From NCBI GenBank assembly GCA_037892935.1, contig JAYXKI010000011.1, positions 372,001 to 436,000 of the forward strand: a stretch of DNA of 64,000 nt. Direction: 5' to 3'. The stretch is from Phlebopus portentosus (taxonomy: Eukaryota > Basidiomycota > Agaricomycetes > Boletales > Boletinellaceae). Position numbers and translations under genes: made by a program. This document shows positions 12,275 to 23,471 of this stretch, one piece after another (within the stretch, counting starts at the first letter, position 1; every line of letters begins with the position of its first letter). The notes under the pieces are model-generated. The model saw only the letters and a program-made list of their open reading frames with translations. It was not told where the DNA came from and made no database searches.

Positions 12275-12921
12275 ATGTCTGAATCGCAATCGAGCTCAGA
12301 TTCAGGGAGCTTTGTCTCCATCCCGCAAACCGCCGCCGAAGGAGGTCTCTCATTCACCCAACCCGCAACAACGAGCAGCGCCTTCTTCAAAATTGCCTCA
12401 GGCTCACCCGTAACAATCGGCTGGAACTTCACCTCGCTCTACGTCACACCAGAACGCCTCACCGTCAGTGCGATTTGCGATAATGGGAATACCTACCCTG
12501 TGGGACCGACGGACGGCGTGATTGACGGTACGGCGACGGAGGTCGTTTGGGATGTGTACTCGTATCAGCAGGCGAACCCAAGTGTGCCACTTGCTATTGC
12601 GTCGTATACACTGACGATTTGGGATGAACGTGGGCCGTCGGCGACGCGTTCTGCTGGTTACTTTTCCCCGAACTCGAATTTGGTCTTCGCGTTGTACACA
12701 CCACAGGCGTATACCCCGCTTACCGACGGTGAGACTTTGATTTCTTTCACACATTTTCCCGACGTCGTAACTGAAGTGTCATTGTGTCGCGGACAGGCTG
12801 GACATGTGCTGGGTGCAGTGCTGCTGAAGTAACGCTAGCTTCCCACCCTGCGCTAGTCGCCTTCTTCGCCACGTTCGTGATTATGCTCCTCAGTGGATGG
12901 GGTTTGCTTCGCCACCAATGA
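12275..12921 (+). CDS. DUF7137 domain protein with C-terminal membrane anchor
   Basis: About 192 residues in two exons; the intron is 12729-12796 (GTGAGA to GGACAG). The body matches the DUF7137 family of basidiomycetes, whose function is unknown: core segments DNGNTYPVGPTDGVIDGTA, then LTIWDERGP and SPNSNLVFALYTPQAYTPL. After the intron comes a CAGC motif and one hydrophobic helix ending LLSGWGLLRHQ, a likely membrane or GPI-type anchor. The short N terminus is Ser-rich and has no obvious signal peptide, so an upstream exon may be missing; the chosen ATG is the first in the open frame and follows the CT-rich leader. It probably sits in a membrane or at the cell surface. Stop at 12919-12921. 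Confidence 0.75.
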
Positions 12922-13590
12922 TCTGCGAGCTGTTCTCCTCGTCGATTTTCATTTTTCCTTTGGGTAGATGTTCAGGCTACTGCATCGGACTACGTATACG
13001 GACCTTGAACCTTTTCACATATCATATTGTTCACCACCATCTCCACGAAGACACTACTATACTCCCGTCATACAGTAATTCCTCCATATTCCATACTTGC
13101 CACGCCATGATCGATTTTCCCTCCCTCGCCCCGTCTCTACTTTCTTCCGTTCGCTTTCTAGTACCCTTTCTCTTTTATCTCCGGTCCCTTTTTCTTCCTT
13201 TTTCGACATGACCTCCGCACGATTGACTGTCTATTTAGCTAGGCTTGGGGACTGTCGATGCCAGCCACACCTCTAAATCTCTCATCACATAGCTGCATAC
13301 GAGAACATATATATCTGTAAAACTGCTGTCGAATCTCATTTGATGGATATTTTTGTTCTTGGTTCGAAGTTTCAGGCTCCGCTCTCCACGGTCGGAATTG
13401 CCCGCTTACTAATCTGATAATTACGTACGTAGATCTTATCGCATCTTCGCTGTGCTAAATAAATTTCGTTCCTTCTTCAAGTCTCGAGTCATGGTCCGCA
13501 TACATTCTACCCCGATATCTCTCTCCCACCTTCTCCTTCATTCTCCCTCTCTGATTCTGTCTCCCACTGTTGCAGCTGAAGTTGCCTGTG
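12922..13590. other. Intergenic: 3' flank and CT-rich leader of the permease gene
   Basis: About 670 nt without a supported gene. Pyrimidine-rich patches lie at about 13110-13205 and 13495-13565; the second runs directly up to the permease start codon. I saw no RNA gene or repeat. Confidence 0.45.
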
Positions 13591-15850
13591 ATGAGCGACG
13601 ACAAGGAGAAAGCTGAGCTCGACGACGCGCAGGTAAACGGGAATGAAGCGATAGAACGAGGACATGACCCTGTTACAGTGGAAAAGCTTGGTCTTGGGAA
13701 GGTGACGAGCAAGTTGTTCACTTGGGGTGTAGAGACCAGAGGTGAGTGTATCGTTCTCGCCTTCAGTAGAGTGACGTTGACATTGACAATGTTACTCAAT
13801 GATGGCAGGAATCTATCCTGTCCCGCTTCATCAACGCGTAGACAGAAACTTCCATAAGATATTCTTCATCTGGTTGGCTATGAACTTCAACATCCTGTCG
13901 TACGTCTACTCGTTCATCCGTCTTTAATTCTATTAAAGATTTGAATTTTGAGTTGATCTGAACCGTTGTAGTTTCTCGGCCGGAACGTCCGGCCCACTCG
14001 TATACTCTCTCGGCTTGAGGGACAGCTGCCTAATCATCTTGTTCATAAATCTGCTCTGCTGCATACCTCCGGCGTACATGTATGCGTAGTTCCCTCTCTA
14101 TCTTCGGATATATTTTTTCATCCCACCTATGCAGGTCGACATGCGGTCCGAAATTAGGTCTCCGAACCATGTGCCTATCTCGTTACAGTTTTGGGTATGT
14201 CACCCCGACCGTCATGAACGTTTCATTTTATAACATCGAATTGATTACAAATTTGCTATCGTCCTGTTTTTGAAGCTTTTACTGCATCTCTGTGCCGTGT
14301 ATACTCGGTCTAGCGACGATGACTGGATTTATGATCTTGAACTGCATTTTGGGCGGCCAGACCCTATCGGCTGTCTCTGGCGGAGATCTCAGTTGGACGT
14401 AAGTCGCGCAAACGTTTCTATTTCGATATTCTCATTGTGATGATATACTGTACCACCCCACCTGTAGAGTCGGGATAGTCATTATCGCCATCCTCTCGTT
14501 ATTGGTGAGGCCAATTTATTCAAAAACAATTGTGTCCCTGCATTAAACCGCAAGTAGCTTTCATTTTGTGGTTATTCAGTTCTTAACTGGCAAGTTCTCT
14601 CGTTTCTACATTCTACAGCATTATGTATCTAATCTATGCATACACTCAGGTATGAGCGTCTGTCTTGGATCCCAGTCCTCATAGTATACCTCGTTGCGCT
14701 CGGCGTTGGCGGGAAGCACCTATCGAACCCACCTCCCTCGGAACCTGCAACAGCAGAACACATACTTACTTTCGCGTCGGTCCTCGCCGGCTTTGTGTTG
14801 ACGTACTGCCCTATGGGATGTGATTTCACGACTTACATGGATTCACGAGTTTCACAGTAGGCTGGATAAATTGTCTTCTGCTTGTGTTCTGGTGTATATT
14901 CTATTATTATAGATGGCGGATATTCTGGTACTCCTATCTAGGGTTTATCATCCCCGTCGTACGTAAATACAGTCTTCATTATCATATTTCGTTCTTCACC
15001 CCTTCGAAGGTTACTATTCAATGTCTCGGCGCAGCGTTCGCGGTATCAATACCAGTCGTTCCTTCATGGTCCGCAGCATATGTCGACCAGTCCTTAGGTG
15101 ACCTCTTCGTTGCGGTCTTGCGTCCGACAGGAGGCTTCGGGAAATTCCTGATAGTGCTTCTGAGTCTGAGCGTTACAGCCAACATCGCGCCGACAATGTA
15201 CAGCTTTGGGCTGACTTTTCAGGTGTTCATACCTTATTGTGCACATTTACCGCGGTTCGTGTTTGCGGTGCTTGCTACTGCTATGTAAGTCCCCCTTTCC
15301 CCTCGCTTCCTTCTGAACGAAGTAAAGGAAGGATGCTTATTGGGCTCGACGCCATCTAATCAGTGTTATACCGCTTTCGATCGTCGGCGCACATAGGTAC
15401 TATGCGACGCTGACGAACTTCCTCGGGCTCATTGGGTACTGGGCATCGAATTTCATAGCGGTAGTCCTCGTCGAGCACTTCCTCTTCCGTGCCCATCCAG
15501 AATGGTTCCTCCCTTCTTCCACCACAACCACTACCTCATCTCCATCTCTAAGCAAACATTCCCCCACACCCAACTCAGCTCTCATGAATAAAAACAGCAC
15601 TGGAGGCCCCTTCGCCCAATACCTGCTCAGAGATTGGAACACGCCCTCCCTCCTTCCCTCCGGCATTCCCGCGCTTCTCTCCAGCATCATTTCTTACGGA
15701 TTAGTCATCCCCTGCATGGACCAAGCGTGGTTCATCGGCCCTGTTGCGCAGAAGACAGGCGATATCGGATTCGAGGTTGCTTTTATTTTAACTGTGCTGT
15801 TTTATGTGCCGTTGAGATGGGTGGAGGTGGTAAGGCGGGGGAGGCTTTGA
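13591..15850 (+). CDS. NCS1-family purine-cytosine permease
   Basis: A multi-exon plasma-membrane transporter of the nucleobase:cation symporter-1 family (Fcy2-like), which takes up cytosine, adenine, guanine or hypoxanthine with protons. The first exon is hydrophilic (MSDDKEKAELDDAQ) and leads into VETRG and IYPVPLHQRVDRNFHKIF, the family's usual entry to TM1. Further exons give GTSGPLVYSLGLRDS, CISVPCILGLATMTGFM, ILNCILGGQTLSAVSGG, then TYCPMGCDFTTYMDSRVS and WRIFWYSYLGF, followed by SLSVTANIAPTMYSFGLTFQ, a strong signature of Fcy-type permeases. About 12 membrane helices can be expected. The last exon holds a Ser/Thr-rich loop and ends RWVEVVRRGRL with TGA at 15848-15850. The ATG at 13591 was taken because the codons before it lack one. 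I found no frame break. Substrate is inferred from family only. Confidence 0.88.
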
Positions 15851-16173
15851 TGTCTTCTTTCAAAATAAACTTTTGATGTTTTCATCTGAAGGATGGATGG
15901 ACGTTGGTGTATGGAGCGATCATTCTTGGTGCTTTGGATACAGATACTGTATTAGATTATCGACAATGGCAGAAAGAACAATGATCCTTACACTGAGAGA
16001 GTTTGTTCGGGACGCAGACTCCCGTTTCTTGATTATTGAGAGTTGCTGGCGACATGAATACCATGCTCAAGATTATTTCATTACGCGTTTCGCCTTCAAG
16101 AATATCGAGACCGGTACTCGTACAGTAGACTATATTATTTCCTATGCGTGGGTGTTTCTTTTTTGTCTTTTCT
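15851..16173. other. Intergenic between convergent permease and SDR genes
   Basis: About 320 nt of 3' flank shared by two convergent genes. An ORF crosses it on the plus strand (15873-16184), but it has no domain and overlaps the end of the SDR gene, so it is not called. Confidence 0.5.
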
Positions 16174-17279
16174 CTACGCGATAATCACACCTCCGTTCGG
16201 GTGCAAGACTTGGCCACTGTAAACAGGGAAGTTGAGTTTCGGACGAAGAAGAAGGCAAAAGTTATCGGGCATACCTTATATAACTAGAATCTGCACTTGC
16301 GAGGAAGACGAAGTTCGTTGCGATCTCGACAGGCTGGCCAGCGCGCCCGATGGGCGTTGTAACACCGAATTTTTGAATTGAATCCTTGGACATGGTTGCT
16401 GGACTATAGACAACGATATCAGTGGAGCTCACATACCTCATTCTACTATTAAATGACCACCTACATAAGCGGCGTCCAAATCGGGCCAGGAGCAACGACG
16501 TTGACTCTAATCCCTTTTTCACCAACAATTTGATTGCTTAGTGCCCTTGCGAATCCAACTATGGCGCCCTTTGTCGCTGTGTAATCAACGAGACCGGGGT
16601 GCCCGACGCTCGAGTTGACGGAGGCGCAGAAGACGATGGTGGAGTTGTTGAATGTCGGGATGTGCGGCAGAGCGGCTTTGACGATGTAGAAGAAGGAGTG
16701 GATGTTGGTGTTGAAGACGTCGTTCCATTGCTCCGTAGGAATCGAGGAAACATCACCGATCTCTTGTTGTGTACCATGGTTCAGAACCCTGAAAGCAAAG
16801 TTAACGATGTGATCATGAATTTCTTGGTAAGAACCCGTAATTATTGAATGAACGTACAAAGTATCGAGTCTACCGAAAGTCTTGAGGTGCTTCTCGACCA
16901 ACTTCTGGCAATTCTCCTCTTTCCTCAGGTCGAATGGCGCACGAACAACCTTCCTCGCTCCTTGAGTCTTCTCAAGGATGTACTTCTCCGTCGCGGCCGC
17001 ATCATTTTCCTCCTCAGGTTTATACACAATAGTGACATCCGCTCCTTCCAAGGCAAACAAGATCGCCACAGCTCTACCGATGCCACTATCCGCACCGGTG
17101 ATCAGAGCTGTCTTGCCCTCGAGCTTACCGGAAGCTTTGTAGGGCTTCCCGTCTGCTGTGACATCGTCGACTGGCTGAGGCTCAAGTGCCCCGTGCTGCT
17201 TTCCCGGTGCGCCTGATTGCTCCTGGAAGGGCGGTTTCCAGCCTTTCTTGAACACTTCTGGAATGCTTGGTGCGGACAT
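16174..17279 (-). CDS. Short-chain dehydrogenase/reductase (YghA/SDR_c1 type)
   Basis: An NAD(P)-dependent oxidoreductase with a Rossmann fold. It starts with a roughly 50-residue extension (MSAPSIPEVFKKGWKPPFQE) typical of YghA-like SDRs. The nucleotide-binding motif TGADSGIG is at residues 61-68; later come VLNHGTQQEIGD, the catalytic serine in FCASVNSS, and YTATK with the Y-x3-K pair. The C terminus is IGRAGQPVEIATNFVFLAS, then YSGQVLHPNGGVIIA with TAG at 16174-16176. Introns: one of 69 nt at 16789-16857 that keeps the frame open and contains no stop, so a naive ORF reads through it; a second joins WTPL to IPATMSKDS; a third splits SYI from SGQV. The substrate is not predictable. It shares a 391-nt divergent promoter with the MOB gene. 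Confidence 0.88.
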
Positions 17280-17670
17280 GGCGGACGTTCAGAGTCAAAA
17301 AGGAGGTTTCTGAAGACATTCTGGGCATCCAGACGAGACTTATATACCTTTGAGGATAGTGCAACGAGCTGTGGATGTGACGTCGTGTACGACGTCGGTC
17401 TACGTACGCACAAGGTGAAGGATCCACGATTGATTCGCCGCCCGAAGGAATCGGAGTTTCAAGATGTGGGGAGATCGTCTCTGATCGTCATCCGCTAATC
17501 ATGTATCAATTTGCTTACTAAGCAAACTGCTTTGTTCATTGGCCACTGGCTTTCGTTGTCAACTTCCTCGTCGCCAATCCCGCCGCAGATAGTGCCCTTT
17601 ACCGTCCGAGAGCGCGAAAGGTCGATAGAAGACAGTGCTGGAGCAACATTGTTCATAAGCTCGTTGAAAT
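17280..17670. promoter_or_regulatory. Divergent promoter of SDR and MOB genes
   Basis: The 391-nt spacer carries an 18-nt hyphenated palindrome at 17379-17396 (arms GACGTCG and CGACGTC around TGTA), about 100 nt upstream of the SDR start. Each arm contains GACGTC, close to a bZIP/CREB half-palindrome. No other gene was recognised here. Confidence 0.45.
17379..17396. promoter_or_regulatory. Hyphenated palindrome upstream of SDR gene
   Basis: Arms GACGTCG and CGACGTC are perfect inverted copies around TGTA. It sits 100 nt upstream of the SDR start codon in a divergent promoter, which is a usual place for a dimeric activator site. Confidence 0.45.
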
Positions 17671-19816
17671 ATGGTCACAACACGTCCCCTGCGCGGCTCG
17701 CGGCTCTCCTCATTTTATCCGCCTATCCCAGATGAAAAACCATCTCTTTCAGACTTCGACAGCGCATTTCAATTGCAGGAGTATATCTCAATTCTCATTC
17801 GACAGAACCCTCATGACGTAGAAACCATCGTGGCCCCTCCCGGACGCGTCAAGAAAGGCGACCAGGATGAGAAGGACAAGTCGGATGTGGATGCAAAGAA
17901 CGATGGTGTTGATGAAGCTTGTTGGATTTACGAGCAAATCAGGTATGCAGTGCTTGATTATCGGTCGATGTAGCAGTCAAGCTAAGCTCGAATTGAAGAC
18001 GACTAGCACAAGACCTGACGTGCCCGTTGATCACGTCTCTGCAGCAAGAATGCACGCGAACTTCTTGTCCGGAGATGAAAGCTGGCGAATGGTTGTATTT
18101 ATGCGTAGCCCATGGGAATGATGGTGCAATGGAGGCACGTGTTGTTACTTAACAAACTCATTCTTGGTCCGACTTGCAGTGTCATTTGCTGACGAGGTGT
18201 CCTTCAGCAATGTTGTGCTATTGACTATATTATCCATACTCTGGACAGTGCAACCGCACTCCTCAATTCACCACGGGCATTCCCCTCTCGGTTCGTTTCG
18301 ACCTCTCCTCATTAAAACCAAGTCATTCAACTATTTGCCTTAGCATATCCATTCCTCAACCTTCCATTCGGCACTTTTCCTCTCTGGCCCGTCGTCTAGG
18401 GCGAATATTCTCTCATGCCTACTTCCATCATCGCGAAGTTTTCGAATCATCTGAAGCGGAAAATTCGCTATACGCGCGTTTTCTTGCGCTCACTGCTCGT
18501 TTTGACCTTGTTCCAGCGGACTTCCTCGTCATACCCGCAAGAGTCCCCAATCCTGACGCTTCGTCCAGCTCTGCTGGAGATGCGAGTCCTCCGAGATTGC
18601 TGGGAGCTTCTCTCCATCCACAGCATCGGACCGGAGGCGAGAAAGACAAGGAAAGGAGTAGTGTCGGGATCATGGAGAGTCCGAGGAAAGGCGGAAGGAA
18701 TAGGACGGACACCATGGTTTTCAGTGATGCTGAAGCATTTAGCGAGGCATTGCGTGGTCAGGCTGGGTCGCCGACATCCTTCAGTCTGGCGAAGGATGTC
18801 CCTTCGACGAGTTCCCCGAAAAGTCTGGGCTTTGACAGCGCTGGCATCCCTCACGTCGATACACTCCAAGTCTTAGCGCAGTCTTCCGAGGCCTGCCGAC
18901 CTCATCCTGATTCACCAGACAAAGATGAGAAAGATGGAGAGAAAAGCGAAGAAAAGGATAAAGAGAAGGAAACCAAGCCATACACACTGACGTTCTCCGC
19001 CTCTGGGACGATGAGGACGGCTTTACCTCCCGGCGTCTCGTCAAGTTTGTCAGCTGCGGGTGGACTGGGACTGGCTCCGTCACCTCTTCAGGTCCCAAGT
19101 AACGCTAGCAATATCAATACCGCCGAGTTGCAACAGTCCGGAAACAATCCGAGCAATGTCATGTCGCAACTTTCAAGCCTCGGTTCTTTCCGCGGACCTC
19201 TATCAGGTCCCGGGTATACAGGCGCAGGGCCTTTTGAAGAGCTGGAAGGCATTGAATACAGAGAAGATGATGCCATTGCAAGTGCATTTGCTCCGGATTC
19301 TAAGCCGGAAGAAATCTACTTCGGGGGAAAATACGAAGAGATTTTGCCTTTGAGAAAGGGGGTGTTGCAGGGGCGGATATCTGATGTGGAGCTGAAAGAG
19401 ACCGTTAAGGAAGAAGGAGCAGCTATAGATGAACCATCGGGAGAAGATAAGGCAGTGGAGAGCGGAGATGCGAAAGGGAAGAAGAGGGCGAGTTTGTGGT
19501 GGTCGGGGAGGAATCCGAGACGAATCAGACCGAAAAGAACAAACCTCCCCGGTCTGAATTGGCGTTAACCGACGAGGGAGACACTACACATGCAAGCGAC
19601 CTAGCCACGGAAGCTGTGCCGAAAGTTGCAGAGGAGGACAAAGCGGATGAGTCCAGTCCAAGTAACTCCGAGCCTGCGGAGGACAGGCCTTCCATCTCCA
19701 TCGACGAGGACAAATCTGTTGAAACCAAGGCTGATGACTCTAGCGAGGAGGCGCAAGACCTGGATGTGTCCTTGGAGACGGACCTTGCAGATGTCGAAAA
19801 AGCTTTGCACGATTGA
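17671..19816 (+). CDS. MOB4/phocein-like protein with long acidic tail
   Basis: Mob proteins are adaptors that bind NDR/LATS or, for phocein/Mob4, the STRIPAK phosphatase complex. The MOB core is clear: ACWIYEQIR, then ECTRTSCPEMKAGEWLYLCV with the zinc-binding cysteines, CCAIDYIIHTLDSATALLNS, then RRLGRIFSHAYFHHREVFES with the histidine pair, and ARFLALTARFDLVPADFLVI. A Ser/Pro-rich then charged extension of about 300 residues follows, longer than typical phocein (about 225 aa). The frame from exon 4 runs into a stop at 19568 after a basic, unlikely end; a one-base shift near 19485 (AAGAGGG) gives a coherent acidic tail to the stop at 19814-19816. Introns are at about 17942, 18130 and 18290; the second needs a GC-AG donor (GAG|GCACGT), which is doubtful. 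It could also be classed simply as 'MOB kinase activator-like'. Confidence 0.75.
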
Positions 19817-20674
19817 TCGACCAGCTTTGCGCGCATTTACCTCCACCTTACCGATCTCTTCTGCTTCCCTGTCCTGCGAGATGTATTTGTGTATGACGTT
19901 AGTCTGACTGTTCAAGGTACCTTCATGACTGCTCAAATCGACATCATCACAAGATGTCCATTCAGTCGACCATGCTTGAAATACGGCTTTAATGGGAAAA
20001 ACGAACGTTAATAGTTTTCGATTTTCCATCTTCATATCGCTTTGGACGCGTGCCTGAAACACCATTGTTTGGACTTGTTTACGCTTATTTATTTTGCAAA
20101 CTCACGTGAGATTTAGACGCGTTTACCGCACGCGAGCGCCTTTAGTGAGAACTCAATCAACTTGAATACAACCATCACCGGCTCGAGGGTAAGCTACCTT
20201 CTCTTTCGAATCCAACCACCTCTACCATTTGTCATGTATTCATCAATGGCAATGGGAAGAGAAAGAAACGACAATAAAAGTGGATGTCTAGTTTGTCATG
20301 TCTCGGATGACAGAGATGAAAACATCTGGATGCATCGCCGCCGGCACAGTGGAAGTAAAGCTTAACAAAAGGAAGAAGATTATCTATTGTTATAGTCAAA
20401 GCTATGAAATCCATGTCTTACTGCTCTAAACGCTTCGCTATTGGTCGACAACTTGCTTCCGGAGGTCCAGACTGCTTGTAAAATTTGGGATTATTGTTTG
20501 GAGAGCGTAAAAGATGCAGGTAAGCTAGAACTCATAGCATTATCAAATGCGCACTCAAGCACTCGTCAATAAAATCGCAGACGTCAGTACAGTCTCTAAC
20601 AAACTTGCTTGTACCCTTACCCTCATCTACCCACTCTACAAGCAAGCAATACTCCTTCCGTTTAAATACTCAAA
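19817..20674. other. Intergenic between MOB and first kinase gene
   Basis: About 860 nt. The left half is the 3' flank of the MOB gene; the right half is the promoter of the kinase gene, with AT-rich leader ending in AAAATG at the start. A CACGTG-like patch (CTCACGTGAG) lies near 20100. No gene supported. Confidence 0.4.
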
Positions 20675-22227
20675 ATGTCAACTGGATCTACCCTGCTCAA
20701 TGATCCATACTTCGACGGAACACCCTCCGCCAATGTATCTGATCTCAGAAATGAAGCCATTGGCGAAGGCCATAGTCGCATTCGCCTCACCAAAGCTATC
20801 GGCCGTGGCACATGGAGCACCGTCTACCAAGGAGAGTCGGTCTCTGATCCAGGCAAAACGTGCGCGGTCAAATGCATGGCAATGTGCAACATGGATCCCC
20901 ACCAGCAAGACACCGTCTCACGCGAAGTTGAGCTACATGCCATTTGCGCAGATGCTTCCCCTCACGTCCTCCGGATCCACGACGTCATCGAGGACAGCAA
21001 GGGTCATTTATTCATTATCACAGACCTGTGTGAGAAGCGAACCTTGCTGGATTACATTAACGATGGGAGTTCATCGATAACGACGAGCGCATCCGTGAGA
21101 CTTTCGTCCAGATTCTGGACGCTGTCGAGGCGTGCCACGGGCAGGGAATTTACCACCGCGACTTAAAACCTGAAAACATCTTGTTTCAAGACGGAGGCAA
21201 GAAGGTCATTCTCGGCGACTTTGGATTCGCGACGAGGAAAAAGACGACAAAGCAATTCTGCTTGGGAACTAGGCCATACATGAGCCCCGGTATGTGACAT
21301 TACAGTGATGGTCGTTCAGTTTACTCACAATTAACAGAGGTGCTCGGTGGTTTCGGAGTCAAGCTTAAGAGGTACTCGTCGCCTCGTGCTGATATTTGGG
21401 CGCTCGGAGTCATCTTTATGGCACTCATAGCGAGTTGTCCACCCTGGTCAGAAGCTTCCGCTGAAGCGAAGGACTATCGCTACCCAGACGAATGCATCAC
21501 AGATGATCGCTTCTTGGCTTATGCCCTGTTCGAGCCAGACTACCTGTACAATGCATTTCCGATTTCTCGGGACACCAACGAGATACTCAAGAGCATTTTC
21601 ACGCTTGAACCACGTCGTCGCACCTCTATAACGGATCTGCGTACGCGAATCTTGAACGTCAAGACATTTTCGCGCGAGACAGAGCCAGAGATGATGGCGG
21701 ATTTCGAGTCTATCGAGCTTCACGCCGTGAATTCCCATGTTCCGGAAGAAGCGGATGTCACGGACGCTCCTATTGGCCCTTATATTAACAGTGAGTTCCC
21801 TTCTCCGCCTGAAGACCTTCAATTGCTGTCAGTTGCTGAAGAAGATGAAGATGCACTCGACACATCCATCGCAGGCGAAGTTGCTTTATCTCTTCTTGTG
21901 GAGGCAGATATTACCGAGAGCTTCGCAATACTCGAAAGTGACTCGGATGCTGAGTCCGATTACGCAGAGTCAGAGGGACCTATCACCCCAGAAACTCATG
22001 CGGTTGACAACGCTACTATTGCTGCCGTTGGAGATGCGGGAGTACTCGAGGACATCGACAAAATTGACTTGGGGGAAGTGTCTGCCGTTGTGTTTGCTGC
22101 CAGTGCGGAGGCACAATACGGCGTTAATAATGGCGTCAGCGAAAAGAGAAAACGAACCCCGTTGCTCGTGCGGATAAAGGCACGGCGTCCCTTCCGCCTC
22201 TTCCAAAACGTAGCCCGTTACGATTAG
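20675..22227 (+). CDS. Ran1/Ksp1-like Ser/Thr protein kinase, copy 1 (frame broken)
   Basis: A eukaryotic protein kinase. Landmarks: the glycine loop [13 protein letters not shown], the ATP lysine in CAVKCM, hinge [18 protein letters not shown], catalytic loop [12 protein letters not shown], metal-binding LGDFGFAT, activation segment [11 protein letters not shown] and [14 protein letters not shown]. It is closest to the fungal Ran1/Pat1-Ksp1 group, which acts in nutrient and meiotic control. An intron begins at about 21290 inside the YMSPE segment. Between YIND and [17 protein letters not shown] the reading frame drops by one base at a GGG (21065-21067); adding one G restores it, and no intron fits. 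The C-terminal third is acidic and shares [13 protein letters not shown] with the next kinase. Either a young pseudogene or a one-base sequence error; the rest is well preserved. Confidence 0.8.
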
Positions 22228-23471
22228 CTGGCATTGCTAGGTGATCAGAACTCAGTTGATGTAAGTTGTAATTCTACGCTCTCCCGGGCGGATGCTAACT
22301 CAGTATCTCCACAGATAACGTTCTTTTTCCTCTTTATTCTTCTATACCATCATCAAGGACGGTGTCCGCGAACCTGCATACTTCACGTAGTCCTTGCCTC
22401 TTTATCCTGATCTTGTATACCAACAAAGACTGTGATTTCCCTTTCTTCATTATTTCATAATAAATAAAAACATTTATATCATCGTAAATCACAAGGGTGG
22501 ATGGATTGGATGTCATGTATGCTTTGATTTATTTCGTCAATGGTCCTTTCCCCGCTATTTTCTTTATGAACATAGCGCAAAGAGCAATCAGAATGCTATT
22601 GTCGGTAGAGAACGTGTGTTTCAAGTTACTGTACTGTAAATACAAGTTGTTAGTGGCGGGGGGCTTTGAAGCGAAATATCACAAGTGAATTGTTACGTAA
22701 GCAAATAGATTCTTTTTTCACTCCATGTTGTGATCGTCCTTCCGCATATTTTCTCAAGCTACATGACATTCAGAGAGAATTGACTTTTTGGGAAGACCCT
22801 CGAGGAACATACCCACAAGTGCACTTTGGGACGGAAGAATACAATGGAGTTGGAAGCGGCAGCGATGTTGAAGATCGCAGCTAAATACCCTACCGTGACT
22901 ACACTTCAATTCCAATTTGCTGGAACTCTGCCAACGAAATGTCTTGCCGTATGCAAATATTGGCTGCATTTTCTGTTCTTCGAACGAATCGACGGTAGGT
23001 AGGTGGCTTATGCGACATACGACGAAGTGGGTGTGAGTTGTGTCTCAGTGTGCTGGACCGGTCTAGCCTCGAAAACCGTCGTTTAAGGTATTTCCGTAGA
23101 ACTTTTGTCATGGGTATGACCAAGAATAATTTAACACCCTTTTTGAAAAGAGAATAATCAAGGCAGTTATCCTGTGCGCGCACAGGTATATTAGCCTACA
23201 TTGCTATGAGAGCAGTCGACTTGAACCAGCTCCCGAGACATGGTAGGCTGGCTCAACAAAAAATCTTTCACTGTGCTAATTGTCGTTATTATTCTTTCCG
23301 TGTTATACATAGTGTCTTATCGCTCATTATGACGATGTCTGTGCAAGACCTGCTAGTTATTGTTCAAGAACGCACAAAATGCGGGGCAACAACTTAGGTA
23401 CTCATCACGAATTCTTAACTCTATCCCTCAACCGCTACTCTTCTTCAGCTCATCTAGTTAACGCGTGCAAG
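22228..23471. other. Intergenic between the tandem kinases
   Basis: About 1.24 kb, AT-rich on the left (3' flank of copy 1). No recognisable domain in the short ORFs. There is no obvious repeat or RNA gene. The right end is the promoter and leader of kinase copy 2. Confidence 0.4.

Noticed and set aside
15873..16184. 103-codon plus-strand ORF after the permease
   Set aside because: No domain, starts in the permease 3' flank and overlaps the SDR end; permease already ends with a normal C terminus.
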